A program made the translations under genes and the position numbers. The notes under the pieces were generated by a model that saw nothing but the letters and a program-made list of their open reading frames with translations, was not told the origin of the DNA and did not search any database. Below are positions 21,640 to 34,391 of a DNA stretch of 64,000 bases, piece by piece (within the stretch, counting starts at the first letter, position 1; each line of letters begins with the position of its first letter). This stretch comes from Ciona intestinalis (lineage: Eukaryota > Chordata > Ascidiacea > Phlebobranchia > Cionidae), in NCBI RefSeq assembly GCF_000224145.3, contig NW_004190384.2, positions 82,349-146,348 of the forward strand. Direction: 5' to 3'.

Positions 21640-21796
21640 CCCAAATTTAACTTAACCTTTTCATTCTATTTACTCGTCAATTATAAAACCGTATTATTAC
21701 GACTCCTATAGACCGTTGTTAATTGTTTAAAACATGGTCACGATACATGGATATTATGTGGCAAAGGTGCTCCATCTTCCCCCACCCTACTGTACA
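21640..21796. mobile_element. TA-MITE copy 7 (left end degraded)
   Basis: Core ATTATAAAACCGTATTATTA and right end CCATCTTCCCCCACCCTACT followed by GTA. It abuts copy 8 and shares the TA. Confidence 0.85.
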
Positions 21797-21990
21797 GTAG
21801 GGTGGGGGAAGATGGGACTCCTTTTAACTGTATTTTCTCGTCCCATTTATCGGTAAACAAAGAACATTCAAAGATTTATAAAACTTTATCCCCACGACTC
21901 CCATAGACTGTTGTTAATTGTTTAAAACATGATCAGGATACTTGGAAATTATCTGCTAAAGATGTCCCATCTTCCCCCACCCCACTATAT
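21795..21990. mobile_element. TA-MITE copy 8, best-preserved full copy
   Basis: CAGTAGGGTGGGGGAAGATG at the left, CATCTTCCCCCACCCCACTA at the right and TA on both sides. The tandem arrangement with copy 7 defines the termini and a TA target site. Confidence 0.92.
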
Positions 21991-22900
21991 ATAATTAAGC
22001 GACATATCTTGTGATTTTCCAGTGACCATAGGAAATTCCATCCGCCCGCTCGGCGAATTGACGTCACTTCCACCTCATCCCCAACAGATTCGTGGGTTTC
22101 AACCATTAAGAAACATCTTCCAAATAAAATGTTCTTTACAAGCAGTAGTCACATATAAAAGTTATTAAAACGGTTCAGACAAAGGAGTTTTAACACAATG
22201 ACAGACGTTAAAACATGGTATAGGTAAAACTACTTCAGAAACAGTAAAAAGGCTTGTCTGTCAAACGCAGCACAGGAACAATATAATAAGCTCACAGGGC
22301 GTTGTATTCCATTTAAACAGGAAACTACTTCATGAATAAATTTGTCTAATTACAACAAAACACTAACAAGCTTAGTTTAAATGTTCACATGGTAAGCACA
22401 CTTTAACAACAAACAAATCAAACTACCCAATTATAAACTGAAGATTTCTTACGTCATTTCTGATCTATTTTAATTACCACAATACAACATATGATAATCA
22501 TATTATTTCATATGCTGTATTGTATGTATTTCACCTTATTTAAAATTCACTGAAACTATTTTTTTTTACTCAAATCACACAAAACAACCAATTCAAGGCA
22601 CATTCTATTTATTTGTGATATTTTGTTACAAGATATTGTAAATCAATGATTGCAAGGTATCCTAATAAATAATGTGAATTACAAAACCATAACTTGACTG
22701 TTTATAAAAGCTTTTAACCGACACCAAATATTAAACAACGGTAATGAAAATATGAATGGAATGAAAAAAACAATTCACAGTAAAATATTCAAATTATGTA
22801 TTTGAAGTGAAATAAAAAGGGTCAACACTCAGTATCCAAATGAATGGAAAGAGAATACATGTTAGCCACATGTGCTTTATATCCCAACATCTACATAAGG

Positions 22901-25900
22901 TTACTCCAAAGTGCTGATCAATATTTTTAATTCACGGAACTGACTTCCAATTTTTCCTGCAGTTTGTTGTTTGCTGTCAAGTAAGACTCTGATGTCAGCC
23001 AGATAGGAATAACAAGATTTACTCTTTTTGTGTCTGAGGAGAATAATGTATGTGATCATCATGTAATGATATAGAATAACCAACAGAAGGAGATAAATAT
23101 AATAATAGGAAGCAATAGACATAATGGCTACAAAATACATATCCAACAAAATCAACGCCAACAATTTGTACGTTCAAGTTTAACAGATATTTCGCCTAAA
23201 ACGCCATCAACAGTTTCTTTTTTAAATGGAGATTTTAAAACTCATGGACTTGATTTTCTTAGTTAGGTCTTTCATAACTAGATCGTGAATGTTTACAAGA
23301 ATCAACTTCATTATCACAAGGTCAGGGTTAGAATCACACAATTTAGCAAGTACTATTATATTCAGCTGATGTCTTAGTCTTATTAAAGCACAGATTTAAT
23401 TTGCGATTCTGTCTTTACTATTTCACTTATACCCTCACAAATGAAACAACCAAGTATATGATAAACGACAATATTATGACAAACTAACCTTTCCTCACGA
23501 GATATATCAACAACTGTAGGCGGGGTTTTCAAGTTCGATCGAATAACTTGAGAAAAATTCTTCAAAATTAATTTTAACGCAGAGCAACCGACGGAAACAT
23601 ACCTGAGGTAAAGTGGGTGAAGTTGGGGTCGGGGTTATTATAATAAGAACTTACGTTTCATATTTACTGCTGATTAAACTTTTAATCTGGGGAAGCATCA
23701 CCACACAGAGATCAAGCGTCCATAAAGACCTGGGAATAATATGGAATGAATTCGTAACTTTAAATTTATATATTGTAAGTGAGAGTTTAATAAGATGCAG
23801 CTCTTGCATTCTACATGGCTGTTTTGTTTTATAACCAAGAATAGTGTAGCATGCACATTCACTAAATGGTAGCATCATCAAACACAGTGTTTTGTTAGAA
23901 TGATCTGGTGCTACGAAAACGTAACAGATAAAAAAGTCCAACCACTAGTTATTAATAGAGAAATATATTTCGCCTAAAGGGCATCGTCAGTCTCTTATTC
24001 AAATAGAATCTGTTTTTGTTAGAAGTCGGACAATTTAAAACCCAAGCTGCAAACATGATTGAATGTCAATGTACGGTCAGGAGAATTTTACTTAAATAAT
24101 GAAATGTTATAATGTCATGTTGTTTGTGGGAAGTGTTGCAACAACTTACGGTTTAAGCGTGAGAACGTTTAATAAATCCACAATCAGCGCCTGGTCGTCC
24201 ATTTTTACAGCAGAGTTAATTGAAGTCTAAATAAACATACAAGATTAAGGATAATATTGTATTTGTGTATTAAAATAATAATGACTTGATTTATAATTAG
24301 AATCAAATAAATTAATTTCAACACATGGTAATTCATGTTGTCCTTTTACAAGCTGCAACGTATAACATCATGTAATAAATCAAAACAAATCACTGAGACA
24401 ATATATAAGCAAAGGTATAAGATATTTGAGTGTCAGTTTTGGATTTAAAATACACTTAGCATTAAACACTAATAAGCGTTCTCAACTCAAAAAAATAATA
24501 AACTAACAAAAACGAACCATAACGTCACCGGTTGTCCACAGAGCTCGGACTATCTCAAGGTTTTTATGTCGGTTCGTTAAAACCATCCTCATGGAAGATA
24601 CTCCCTTAGTTATGGTGGTGACAACTTCATGGTCGGTTTTGGTCGCACAAAACATGGATGGCTTGTCTTTCTTGGCCTGGAACATGGATGTTAACATATG
24701 ATGTAACACACATAACAGTGTAAGGCATACCTGGTGATTTTAAGTTGGGCAAAATTTATTATAAAGCCATAACCCATGTTCTTTCCTGTATTTTTATTTC
24801 TATGTATATGACTGCAGGTTTAGTGTAACAAAAAACATAAAATAAAAGTTCTTTATCTTCACACCCAACATGATGGACAACCCATTTACATTAGTTTGTT
24901 TTGCAAGATGTCAACTTAAACAAACACACAATATTATTGGCAATGAAAATGTTCACAATGGTAGGAAGTTGCCCAAACACACAACACTTAATCAATAAAG
25001 TGACAATCTATATTACCGGTAAAAAAGCATTCATATCAAGACCAATGGGATCTTGTCTGTCTGATGGAATAACGGTTGAAATACCAAGATCTGACGCCGA
25101 TTTTGTTGGCAAGGCATTTGGCTGCAAAAATATAGTTGTTTATTTATTTTGTTAATTTAACTATTTCCAATGTTGTACTTTATATGAAGGGAATCTTGAG
25201 TGTTAATTCAATTCAACAAGGATCTTAGAGAAGAAACCCTTTTATTAGCAATCCAATCTCAAACAAAAGAGTATTTATAGCTTTAATGAAAGGTCAATTG
25301 TATTACGACTTTAAATACAAAAAAGAGGTATAAAATATACATTGCAAAGTTTGTAAGGTAAAATACTGTAAATAAAATCACCACTATTAGCAATTCGCAT
25401 TAAAAAACATTAATTTGCTAAACTAGGTGGTGTTATATGTTAGGATTAATTATGAAATGTTTAAATAGAAGTAATTTTTCTTATATTATGTAGAACATAC
25501 ATGATATCAGAACACTGGTTGAAAAATACAAATATATTATGTAGCTCTGGGATAATTCTTACTTTTTGTTGAAATATTTTCTTCGAATCATTGTTTGTCA
25601 ACAAGTTACATGCACCAGGTTTTTCAGGAATATTCTGATCACATGATTGTAATTTGTCCCAATTTAATATCGTGCTTGGTTCATTATTATGTTGGGCATG
25701 CGGTGCAGGGGTTACGTCTGGTGTGTTCGTGACAGCATTGTTTGGTTTCTTTGGTTCTTGTGCTGTGGGCTGCACATTGCTGGCAGGTGTTTCATCGATA
25801 TTTAATTTGCGCTGGTTTTCATGAAGGTTTGTTGTGTTTGTGGGGTTGGTTTTATCCTTGGTTTGATCTGTGTAATAAATGATATGAATGTGTTTGTATG

Positions 25901-28900
25901 ATGTCACTATATTTCCTTGGTGTGTCAACAGTGATTGAAGAAAGATTTCAAATAAATAATTCACCTAACTTATGAATGAATGAATGTAAATTAGTTATAT
26001 TATTTTGGGTTTATCTTGAATAAAAAATATGTTACATCTAATTTAATAAATTAGACAAGAAGAGAACAGATGTAATGAATGAGCACGTATCATTATAATA
26101 TGATCTATGAAGAATATGTTTAAATACATGTTGTTCAACACTAGAGATATGTTTCGAATTATACGCATTTAAATTATAAATATTTTATTTACATTTTAAA
26201 CTATTTTTATTTATTTTTGATTATTTTTTAAACTTATGTTGGCATTAATTAGTAATTTACAATCATAAAACTTTACCTTTTGTTGCGTTGTTGTCCTTGT
26301 CTGGTGATCTTGCTAATATGGAAGGAAGAAAGATTTAAACATATGATATATTCAAATAATATGAATGTTGTTGCCACCAGGTTTAAGTATTATGTGAAAG
26401 AAATGTTCGGGCGTCTTTGTTTTTGTGATCTGCTTAATGGCGTTGGTTCTTCTTTAAAATTACAAAATGAAAACCGCCAGAAAATTTCTTTCACACTCAT
26501 AATTAAAATAACTTGTGCTGAAAAACAATATATTCTACTAATTAATCACAAGGTTCCTAACATATTATGAAAAAAGGAACACACCCACGCTACAATACAA
26601 AAGCACCAACAATTAAGTCTACCTAATACTGTAACGATTAATAACAACTCATCCTTTCATTCAAATATAATCATTTAGAACCATAATACAACTGTGGGGA
26701 AGATGGGAAACTATTAGCATATAAATCTCATATTTCCTATGTGGTTATATATAAGAAGAACCATCTTACTTCACCCTACTATGTGTTATATAATAAATAT
26801 CTAAACACTAAACTTACCAAGTGTTGACGTTGGTTTAAATATTTCATCTTTGGCTTGAGGGTTGATTTGTTTAAATGTAGATTCCGAATTATTGTTGTTG
26901 CATTGAACAACCTTGGTCAAAAGATAACAATTTCGGTTTAAATGTAAGTTATTGCATCTTTGTATTAAAAATGACAATAAATAAATCCTATTCATTTAAA
27001 AATAATAATACAAAGCCTTGTCTATATTTATAATGTAACAAAAAATAAGAGTTAAATTTTCAAGTGCTAATTTAACGTACAATACTAGGAATGTGCCAAG
27101 CCAAGCCCAAACTCAAGTTATAAAATTTTTTTAATCAAATATTTTTTTGTATGAAATTTACATTTTGCAACACTGGGAATTATAAAACTAAAAGTCTCTT
27201 TAACCCCAAACTAGGTGTTCTGTATTATTTTGATTAGGAACCTTTTTTAACTGATGAGGAACATTTTCTATTTAAGTCTTCCTCGTTAATGGCAGCATAG
27301 GCGCTCGGCAATAATGTTTATGGTGGGAGGGGGAGGGGGAATTTGGACATTGAGGCTCGGCGAACCCGAACTTTTACAACTTCAGCACATTCCTATGCAA
27401 CACCCTTTCTTTATACCTTAAACATTAATAGTAAAATACACGACTTATCAAATATATGAACCAGTATCACCTGTGGTGGATTTGGCGGAAACTTGGCAGG
27501 AACTCCACATGTTGTGTGCGGACGTGTTGTTACATTTGAATGTGATCTGGTGGAATAAACATAATGTTATGGTGGTGGGGAGTTGTTGTGGGGTTGCAAG
27601 CATTACATCAAAAAACATAGTTGCCAATTGCCATGTTGTTTTACGAGGTTTAGTCATTTCTCATTATATTAGGAAATGTTAATCAAGCTGTAAAATGGAG
27701 CATTTTTTTTAATAAACAGTTTAAAATCTTGCCATATTTTTACAGAAGGCACTTTTTAAATACACCAACAACACTTCAAAATACCGCCATAAAAAGTTTG
27801 ATATTTACCTTGAACTTGGTTGATTTGGTTTGGCTTCAAACTTAATGGACTCTGATTCATGGGTGGGCGATGTTTGAAGTGTCTGTTGCAATGTAATGGA
27901 ATATATGTTATATGTGATTTCTATTTGAAGAAAAGACTGATTATGCCATTTACATAAATGTGGTACATATTCAGCCTTGGTGTTGGGATAATGGGACAAA
28001 TCCGGCATAAATTCCTTAACAAAGAGCTTACCCACATAGAATAAATCATTGTGTTTTAGGCGAAATATTTATATTTTATACAATTCGTTTAACTTAAATT
28101 TGGTCGGTTACTTTTTCATAGGAATTGATCATGGTGGATGATACATATTTACACTATCATGCTATAAATGATGCACACTGGTAAGTTGCCACATATGTAA
28201 CTTTGTGGGTAATTATTTATTTTGTATAAAAACTGTATTTTTGAACAACCAATAACTGACCACTGAGTAAAAGCAACTGCCTATAAATACCAAAAAGTAA
28301 TAAACTTTAAACATTTCTAGTTTCTTTTAGTGTATTGCCCAAGGAACACATACGTTTATAAAGGTAGCAGCGACAAGCCTTGAATCCATAACCTCTGGGT
28401 TAGAAGCCCTACACTACTGTGGAACTATAAACACTCAACATATATTGAATTTAGATTAATCGATCTATAAACAATAATATAATAGACATAAAACCTTCTT
28501 TACCTTGAGGTCAATAATATGAACATACACAATGTTCTGATAAAATGAACATCCCATCTGGAAACAATTTATTGCATATTATATATAAGTTATTATATTT
28601 ATATATATCGTGGTTTAAAGTTACATCTGCTAACTACAAAAAAAAATTAAAAATTCAATTAAATTGACATATAATAAATAAAGAAAAATAATCCAAGTAG
28701 AATTATGAAAAAAAAAAATTTAAAGATTTCACTCACAAGTTTTTCCCCGGATATTGTGATGTCAGCGGGTTTTCCCCATTTAACGATGACCGAATCAAGA
28801 TGGTAACACATAGGATCATACGTGTAGGTTTTAAACATATCCTACAATATTGTTCATTAAATAGAAAGTAAAAACAACATAACTATAAAAAATGTAGATT

Positions 28901-31900
28901 ATTTAGTTAAACTTATTGATATTAACGCACAAATAAATATAACAACAGACAAATAGCAGAACCTGTGACGCGGTATATATCTGGTCACCAGATTCTGAAA
29001 ACATAATTTTTCGAATTCCATTAGCTTCCAGTGGTGAGGTTGATAAAAGCTTGAATCTTTCAACATCGTATATGTTCGTTGTTCTGTTGACATATAATAG
29101 TATAATATAGTAGGGTGGGAGAACATCTTTTCATTCTATTTTCTGGTCCCATTTGGTAGTAAACATAGAACATTTAAACAATTATAAAACCAGATCCTTT
29201 CGACTCTCATAAATTGTTGTTAATTGTTTAAAACACAATCAAGATATTTGGATATTATGTGCTAAAGGTGTTCCGTCTTCCCTTACCCTACTGTATAACT
29301 AAATAACATTTTAATGAAAATGTGTTTAAATATTTCAGTTTTAGCAGCCAGGCTCTTTATTATCGTAGCTTTATACATCTTAGAGGTATTTGTTTGTTAT
29401 AAAGATGGTTATGTAAAGTGTTTATAGAGTGAGAGATTCTGCCCTGAATTCCAGGTCTCATGGCATGCTATGTTGTAGTACTTCACCCATATAGAGCAAA
29501 ATGTGAACATACAATGTTGAAGTAATGGGAAAACTGTGGAATAAACCCCAGGTTTTAATGGCATGTCCTGTCTTATGACCTTTTATAGAATGTACATAAC
29601 ATACATATAACATAATATGGCCACCTGTCAGTAGAGCCGGTAGCAAGAAGTAATTCACGAGGATGGAAAGTAAGGCAAGTCACCCCCGCACTGTGATCAT
29701 TCAACTCATGTAATAATTTACCAGCTGTAATATCCCATAACTGTGACAAGGAGATTTGTTAAAGAAATAACAGGAGGATACTTTTATATATTATATTAGT
29801 GAATAAGTAAGTATTTATAAATTATTAAATATAGGAGGAAAAAGTTTTTAACTAATTACAATAATTTTGTTTAAGTTTCAAACAACCTAAATAAAAGATA
29901 TGACAACCAATTGATGCAAGGTATGATTATAACATCGTGTTGATTTGAAACAATGTATAGGATACATATACTCTTAAGACATGTATGTCATATGTATGCA
30001 TACATCTGTAGATGTTGAATTGATAAAATACCTATAAGGTAATTAGGTGAAGTAATTTTGCACTTTTAAATCAATGAATTAAACATACATTCAAATGCAT
30101 TAGTTTTAGCCACGATTGTATCTTACCTTACAGGTCTTGTCATTAGACACTGAGCCAATCCATCTTCCATCGGGACTAAACTGAACACAATTCACGCTAT
30201 CTTCGTGTCCCTGTGAGTGGTGGGGTGATACCATAATAGTATAAACATATTTGATATATATCTCTTAGAAATTGATAGTGAAAATCATAATATTTAAACA
30301 ACGAAGAGAATCAACAGCAAAACAACATTGTTAAAACGCGCTATGAATAAAAAGGTGTAGGAGAGACTGTCAGTTAAACACATGGCTGTTGCACCCAAAT
30401 AAACAACATATATGAACTGGCATGAGCGTAACATTATTCCTAAGGTGGCATGTCATTCTCATCTTTAGAACGAGGGTGACATAATGGGATTTAGCACTCC
30501 AGTCTTACATCCCAATTACAACGTTTACAAACATCTTCTTACAGAATATTCATCACTTTTGAGGGAAGCACTTTGAGTGGAGCAAGCTATTTTTTTCCTG
30601 AATTCAAACTTTCTCAGAACTTTTATAATGTAACACAAGAAATAGCTGCACGTGTCTGCGCCTAACCTTGGGTGGCAGGTCTTGAATAAGCGTCCAACTA
30701 TACCTGCCTTTCCTAAACTTAAAAATATTTTCCATATTTGTCAAGACAACCATGCTAAATGTCCAGGATTGTCTTGCATACACTATATAAATAAACCAAT
30801 AGATCACCTTATAAGTGAATATGCAGCCCTTCCTCCTGATATCCCACATCCTTACTTTATGATCATCCGAACCTGATGTAACAAAGTCACCATACGAATG
30901 AAAATCAACGGAACGTACAGCAGCTTTGTGACCCGTTAGTTGACGCACAACTATCAAAACATCAATATATTTAAACATTTAATATTAATTATTTTACACG
31001 CCATATTTTCAACAACAGACATAAATTCCACCATGTTGGGCGTGAAATAAATTATTGAAGTAGATATTTATTTCTGATGAATACGAGTGCACAACATATA
31101 TTGTAGTATTCATAGCATATTCATTAATTTTTTACACTACTAACTTCGTGGGCTCAGTATATGCAGCGTGGTAAATTTTAAATTGTGATAAATAGGTAAA
31201 AAATTTAAATAAACTAATAAATAAGTAAAAAAAACAAATAAACTAATAAATAAGTAAAAATCAACAGGATTACAACATTGAATCCACCTTTAGAAGCCGA
31301 TAGATTCCATATTCTCAATGCTCCTGACCTTGAACCAGCGCAAACAAATTCTTCACTTGAATTAAACTGAAGAGTTTCAACGGCTGATGTAAGAGGGGAT
31401 AATGTCTGGAATGAAATAAATATTAAAATAAATATAATGCATTATGTTCGCACTTCCTTAGTGCAAAACCACTTGCTATGTATGTTGATTATGCTTGTAA
31501 CAGTCTTTATAACAAGGATGTTCTGTTTCACCTCGTTCATGTAACTATTGTTTACAGACAGACATTCCAACCACTCTGCCACAGCGGTATTTATAATTTC
31601 TAGTACTGCATACTGCCAATAGAAACCCATAGATCTATATTATAGATGTTTAGTGCATTGCTTTAAACTATCACTGATGCATCAAATTATCGCTAATGCA
31701 TAAGCTTACGTAAGAATACATAAAACTAAAGTGTTAGATTAAGGTTATGGGTTTAATAGACCCCGTCAATATTATATTTAAACAACCTACCATGATACAA
31801 TTAGGTGACCCAACATGCCACATGTTAACTTTCCCATCTTCCCCACCAGTGGCCATCACACGACCTGACTTTTTACCAAGCGTTGCGGAAGTAACCACCG

Positions 31901-32534
31901 ACCCATGCCCAACAAACTCCTCTAAAATAAAGTAACGAATATAAAACTAAATCGTGTAACTAAACTCATTAGGCGAGAAATATAATTACAACACAACAAA
32001 GCTTTAATGCGAATTTATAAATGAATAAACGAGACGTATATATAAGGGTCAAAAAATTGTGTAAAAGTTGATCATATAACGTAAAAGCGCAAATGTTTTA
32101 TAAGCAAACGGACAAAAACTTGATGTAACAATTGCAATTATAAAGCAATCGTTAAATCTGTTGTGCAATCAAAGCTAAAATAATTGACTGAGCTTTGTCT
32201 GCACAGTTCGGAGTTGAGTACCGCAGTTGGAGCAAGAGGGCCACCTGCACCTCTGCCCACACACATCATGTCGTGTATTTATACAAATCCATTGATTTTA
32301 CATAAACTGAACAAAACTATATGCAACTGTGCTTAGCAAAGTATTTTCATGTTCGATATAAAAACTAGTATTTTCATTGATGAAATTTCCCGGATTCGCG
32401 CAGCTGGTGAAATACATTAGAAACGATAATACGTCACAAAACCTAGTTATACAGAATGATACTACATTTTATCGCCATAACACAACCTCATTCTACTTAC
32501 GTAATTTCCATGTAGTTTTGGTTGAAGATGCCAT
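22901..32534 (-). CDS. KATNB1: Katanin p80 WD40 regulatory subunit, about 19 exons
   Basis: The first exon (32501-32534) encodes [13 protein letters not shown]40 exons follow near 31792-31921, 31287-31405, 30810-30952, 30128-30213, 29630-29740 and 28963-29085. They read [65 protein letters not shown] and [13 protein letters not shown]. Further exons run through 28737-28842 and 28506-28560. Low-complexity linker exons lie between 27881 and 25571, then [13 protein letters not shown] (25017-25119). The con80 C-terminus is split over 24521-24679 ([17 protein letters not shown]), 24151-24222, 23656-23732 ([19 protein letters not shown]), 23492-23602 (VVDISREER) and 22901-23033 (ending [12 protein letters not shown]). 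p80 targets the p60 ATPase to centrosomes and regulates microtubule severing. The linker exon set is less certain than the ends. Confidence 0.93.
26688..26783. mobile_element. TA-MITE copy 9, internally deleted, in KATNB1
   Basis: Short palindromic version: GTGGGGAAGATGGGAAACTA on the left and ACCATCTTACTTCACCCTAC on the right. Confidence 0.75.
28180..28425 (+). mobile_element. SINE-like repeat in KATNB1 intron
   Basis: GCCACATATGTAACTTTGTG, GTATTGCCCAAGGAACACAT, GGTAGCAGCGACAAGCCTTG and AACCTCTGGGTTAGAAGC. It is interrupted by unrelated AT-rich sequence. Confidence 0.8.
29107..29295. mobile_element. TA-MITE copy 10 in KATNB1 intron
   Basis: Left GTAGGGTGGGAGAACATC and right CCGTCTTCCCTTACCCTACT, with the full core between. 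TA is present on both sides. Confidence 0.88.
31490..31555 (+). mobile_element. SINE-like fragment in KATNB1 intron
   Basis: Only CTTTATAACAAGGATGTTCT, a CACCTCG block and CATGTAACTATTG remain. Confidence 0.5.
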
Positions 32535-34391
32535 ATGTTCGTTGTATTAGGGTTATCTATCAACGAATAATAAATATAACCAATCCAAATATAACGAAAA
32601 TTACGAATCAACCCACCCCGTATGCAGCATGCAGGCAACAAATTGTTCAATAAACCACAGCAACAAACTTTATAAAATGTGCTTATAATAAGTTTGCTTC
32701 TACACAAACATAATTCAATAAAATATAAATTTGTTATATATATCTGTATGCGTGTATGTTTAAACGTTACAACGAGAAAGCAAAACAACTTTCATTCAAT
32801 AAACTTCGCCGACATCACTAAGGATTATTTGCACTCTAAATCAAGCTGTTTGTTCAACTAACATAGAAAACATACACAGGCGGGAACAATTGAAATTTAA
32901 AAATATTCTTTTTTTCATTTACTATGAATGTTAAGTTATAATAATGTGAAATTGCCCAACAGCATAGACAAAATTCCCACTTACCAAATCCAAAAGTGGT
33001 AAAAAAGAATAGGCAGTTAATTAATATTTGACTGACCAAAATTGTGACTTTGCATTTTGTAATTGTTTAAGGCGGGGTCGGATTCTGGTTTAAGATACTT
33101 CGTAAAACAATATAACATAGTTGTTTTCACGGTACAGAAATTTAGATAAAAAACAATCAATACCCACAGTGTCTATTTATTATACCTTTACCCTCTTGTT
33201 TTTTATTTCTTATCGATTTTAAACTATAAGCATCTTTTAAAACAGAGTGTACAAAATGACCATTACCAGCCAAGTAAACTTTCACTTATTATAAACCAGT
33301 CAGTAAGCAAAGAGATTGGTTCAAATCTCTTTGCAGTAAGTAATCGATAATTTGGCTGTTTACATTACAGTGGAAATTTAGAGTTGGAAATTTAGCAAGT
33401 TACTAATCTTTTCTTATCTATTATTAAAGCAAGATAAATACAAAATATATGTTTCACGTGGCGAGCATCGAAGACTAGACAATAGATTGTTGCCAGTTTC
33501 GTTTACAAAACTTCCCACCACTATTTTTATAATGATGCGTGCCCGGTCATTAGAGCTTTACCCTCTTGTTATTAAGAATCACCGTGAAGTCTGTCCACTA
33601 ACATGTTAACTCTGTCCACTGACATAAACATCAAGTATGAAAAACAAGTAACGCAGATCGCTACACAGGATAGGTGTAAAGCAAAAAGGAACTTTGAAAA
33701 ATCAAATATATTTGGCAGAAAATTCTACACCTAAAACAATAAATGTGCAGAAAGAAAATTTGAAACATGATAAAAAAGAATCAAAACAACGTAATGTTAT
33801 CACACATCAACTTATTAATAGAATCACAGTGCGTGTAACATTCAAACAACTTCATATCAGTATTTCTAAACCTGCAAAAAAAATTATTTTAAAAGACTTT
33901 AACAAAGTGAAAATAGTAAAATTAATAACATTAACACCTGGTGATATTTATGATTATTAGTGATTGTAAGACAATATATAATTTATCTGCAAATTAAATT
34001 TATGAATGCAACTTGCTTTATCTTTTAGTGGCCAGAAAACGACAGTCGTTATAACATTGGTGTTCTATTTGAACATCTCATGCCCGCTTGCGAGTTACCA
34101 TGTACTTAACTTTGTGGAAAATTGCTATTCTGTCTGGCTGAAAAGGGTTAAATCAATTGCCAATCATTGTTTGTTCAAGGGCACATACGTGACGATACTT
34201 CCACTATGGTAGAAGCGACAAGCCTTGTACCCGTTACCTCTGGATAAAGGCAGAACCACAAACCAACTACGCTACAGTGCTTGTGGATTTTTATGCTTAC
34301 AATGGCTACCACATAATGTTGGAAAGCTACTTTAAGTTTTTGATTGATCAGAAATATTATGTTTATTATAATGCAATGATATTTATTTAAA
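32535..34391. other. Intergenic between KATNB1 5' end and LCMT1 3' end
   Basis: AT-rich, with a full SINE-like repeat at 34000-34288 (listed) and the KATNB1 promoter region. The open frame near 33694-33960 begins with TTG, is rich in Lys/Asn/Ile and has no recognisable domain, so I do not call it a gene. Confidence 0.6.
34000..34288 (+). mobile_element. SINE-like repeat, full-length copy
   Basis: Contains the whole family order: ACTTGCTTTATC, GGCCAGAAAACGACAGTCGT, TATAACATTGGTGTTCT, CTCATGCCCGCTTGCGAGTT, ACCATGTACTTAACTTTGTG and TTCAAGGGCACATACGTGA. The tRNA-like end is in reverse: CTATGGTAGAAGCGACAAGC, CCGTTACCTCTGG and a box-A complement near AACCAACTACGCTAC. Confidence 0.88.

Larger units (their letters stand above)
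20375..22900. other. Intergenic between NLR 5' end and KATNB1 3' end
   Basis: Holds a tetranucleotide array (20578-20629), a tRNA-derived SINE (21030-21190), two abutting TA-MITEs (21640-21990) and the probable NLR promoter near 20375-20450. No coding region is recognised. Confidence 0.65.

Noticed and set aside
30652-30876. Plus-strand 74-residue frame
   Set aside because: Shadow of a KATNB1 WD40 exon and adjoining intron on the minus strand.
33694-33960. 88-residue Lys/Ile-rich frame
   Set aside because: Begins at TTG in AT-rich DNA, with no domain, no splice support and no signal peptide.
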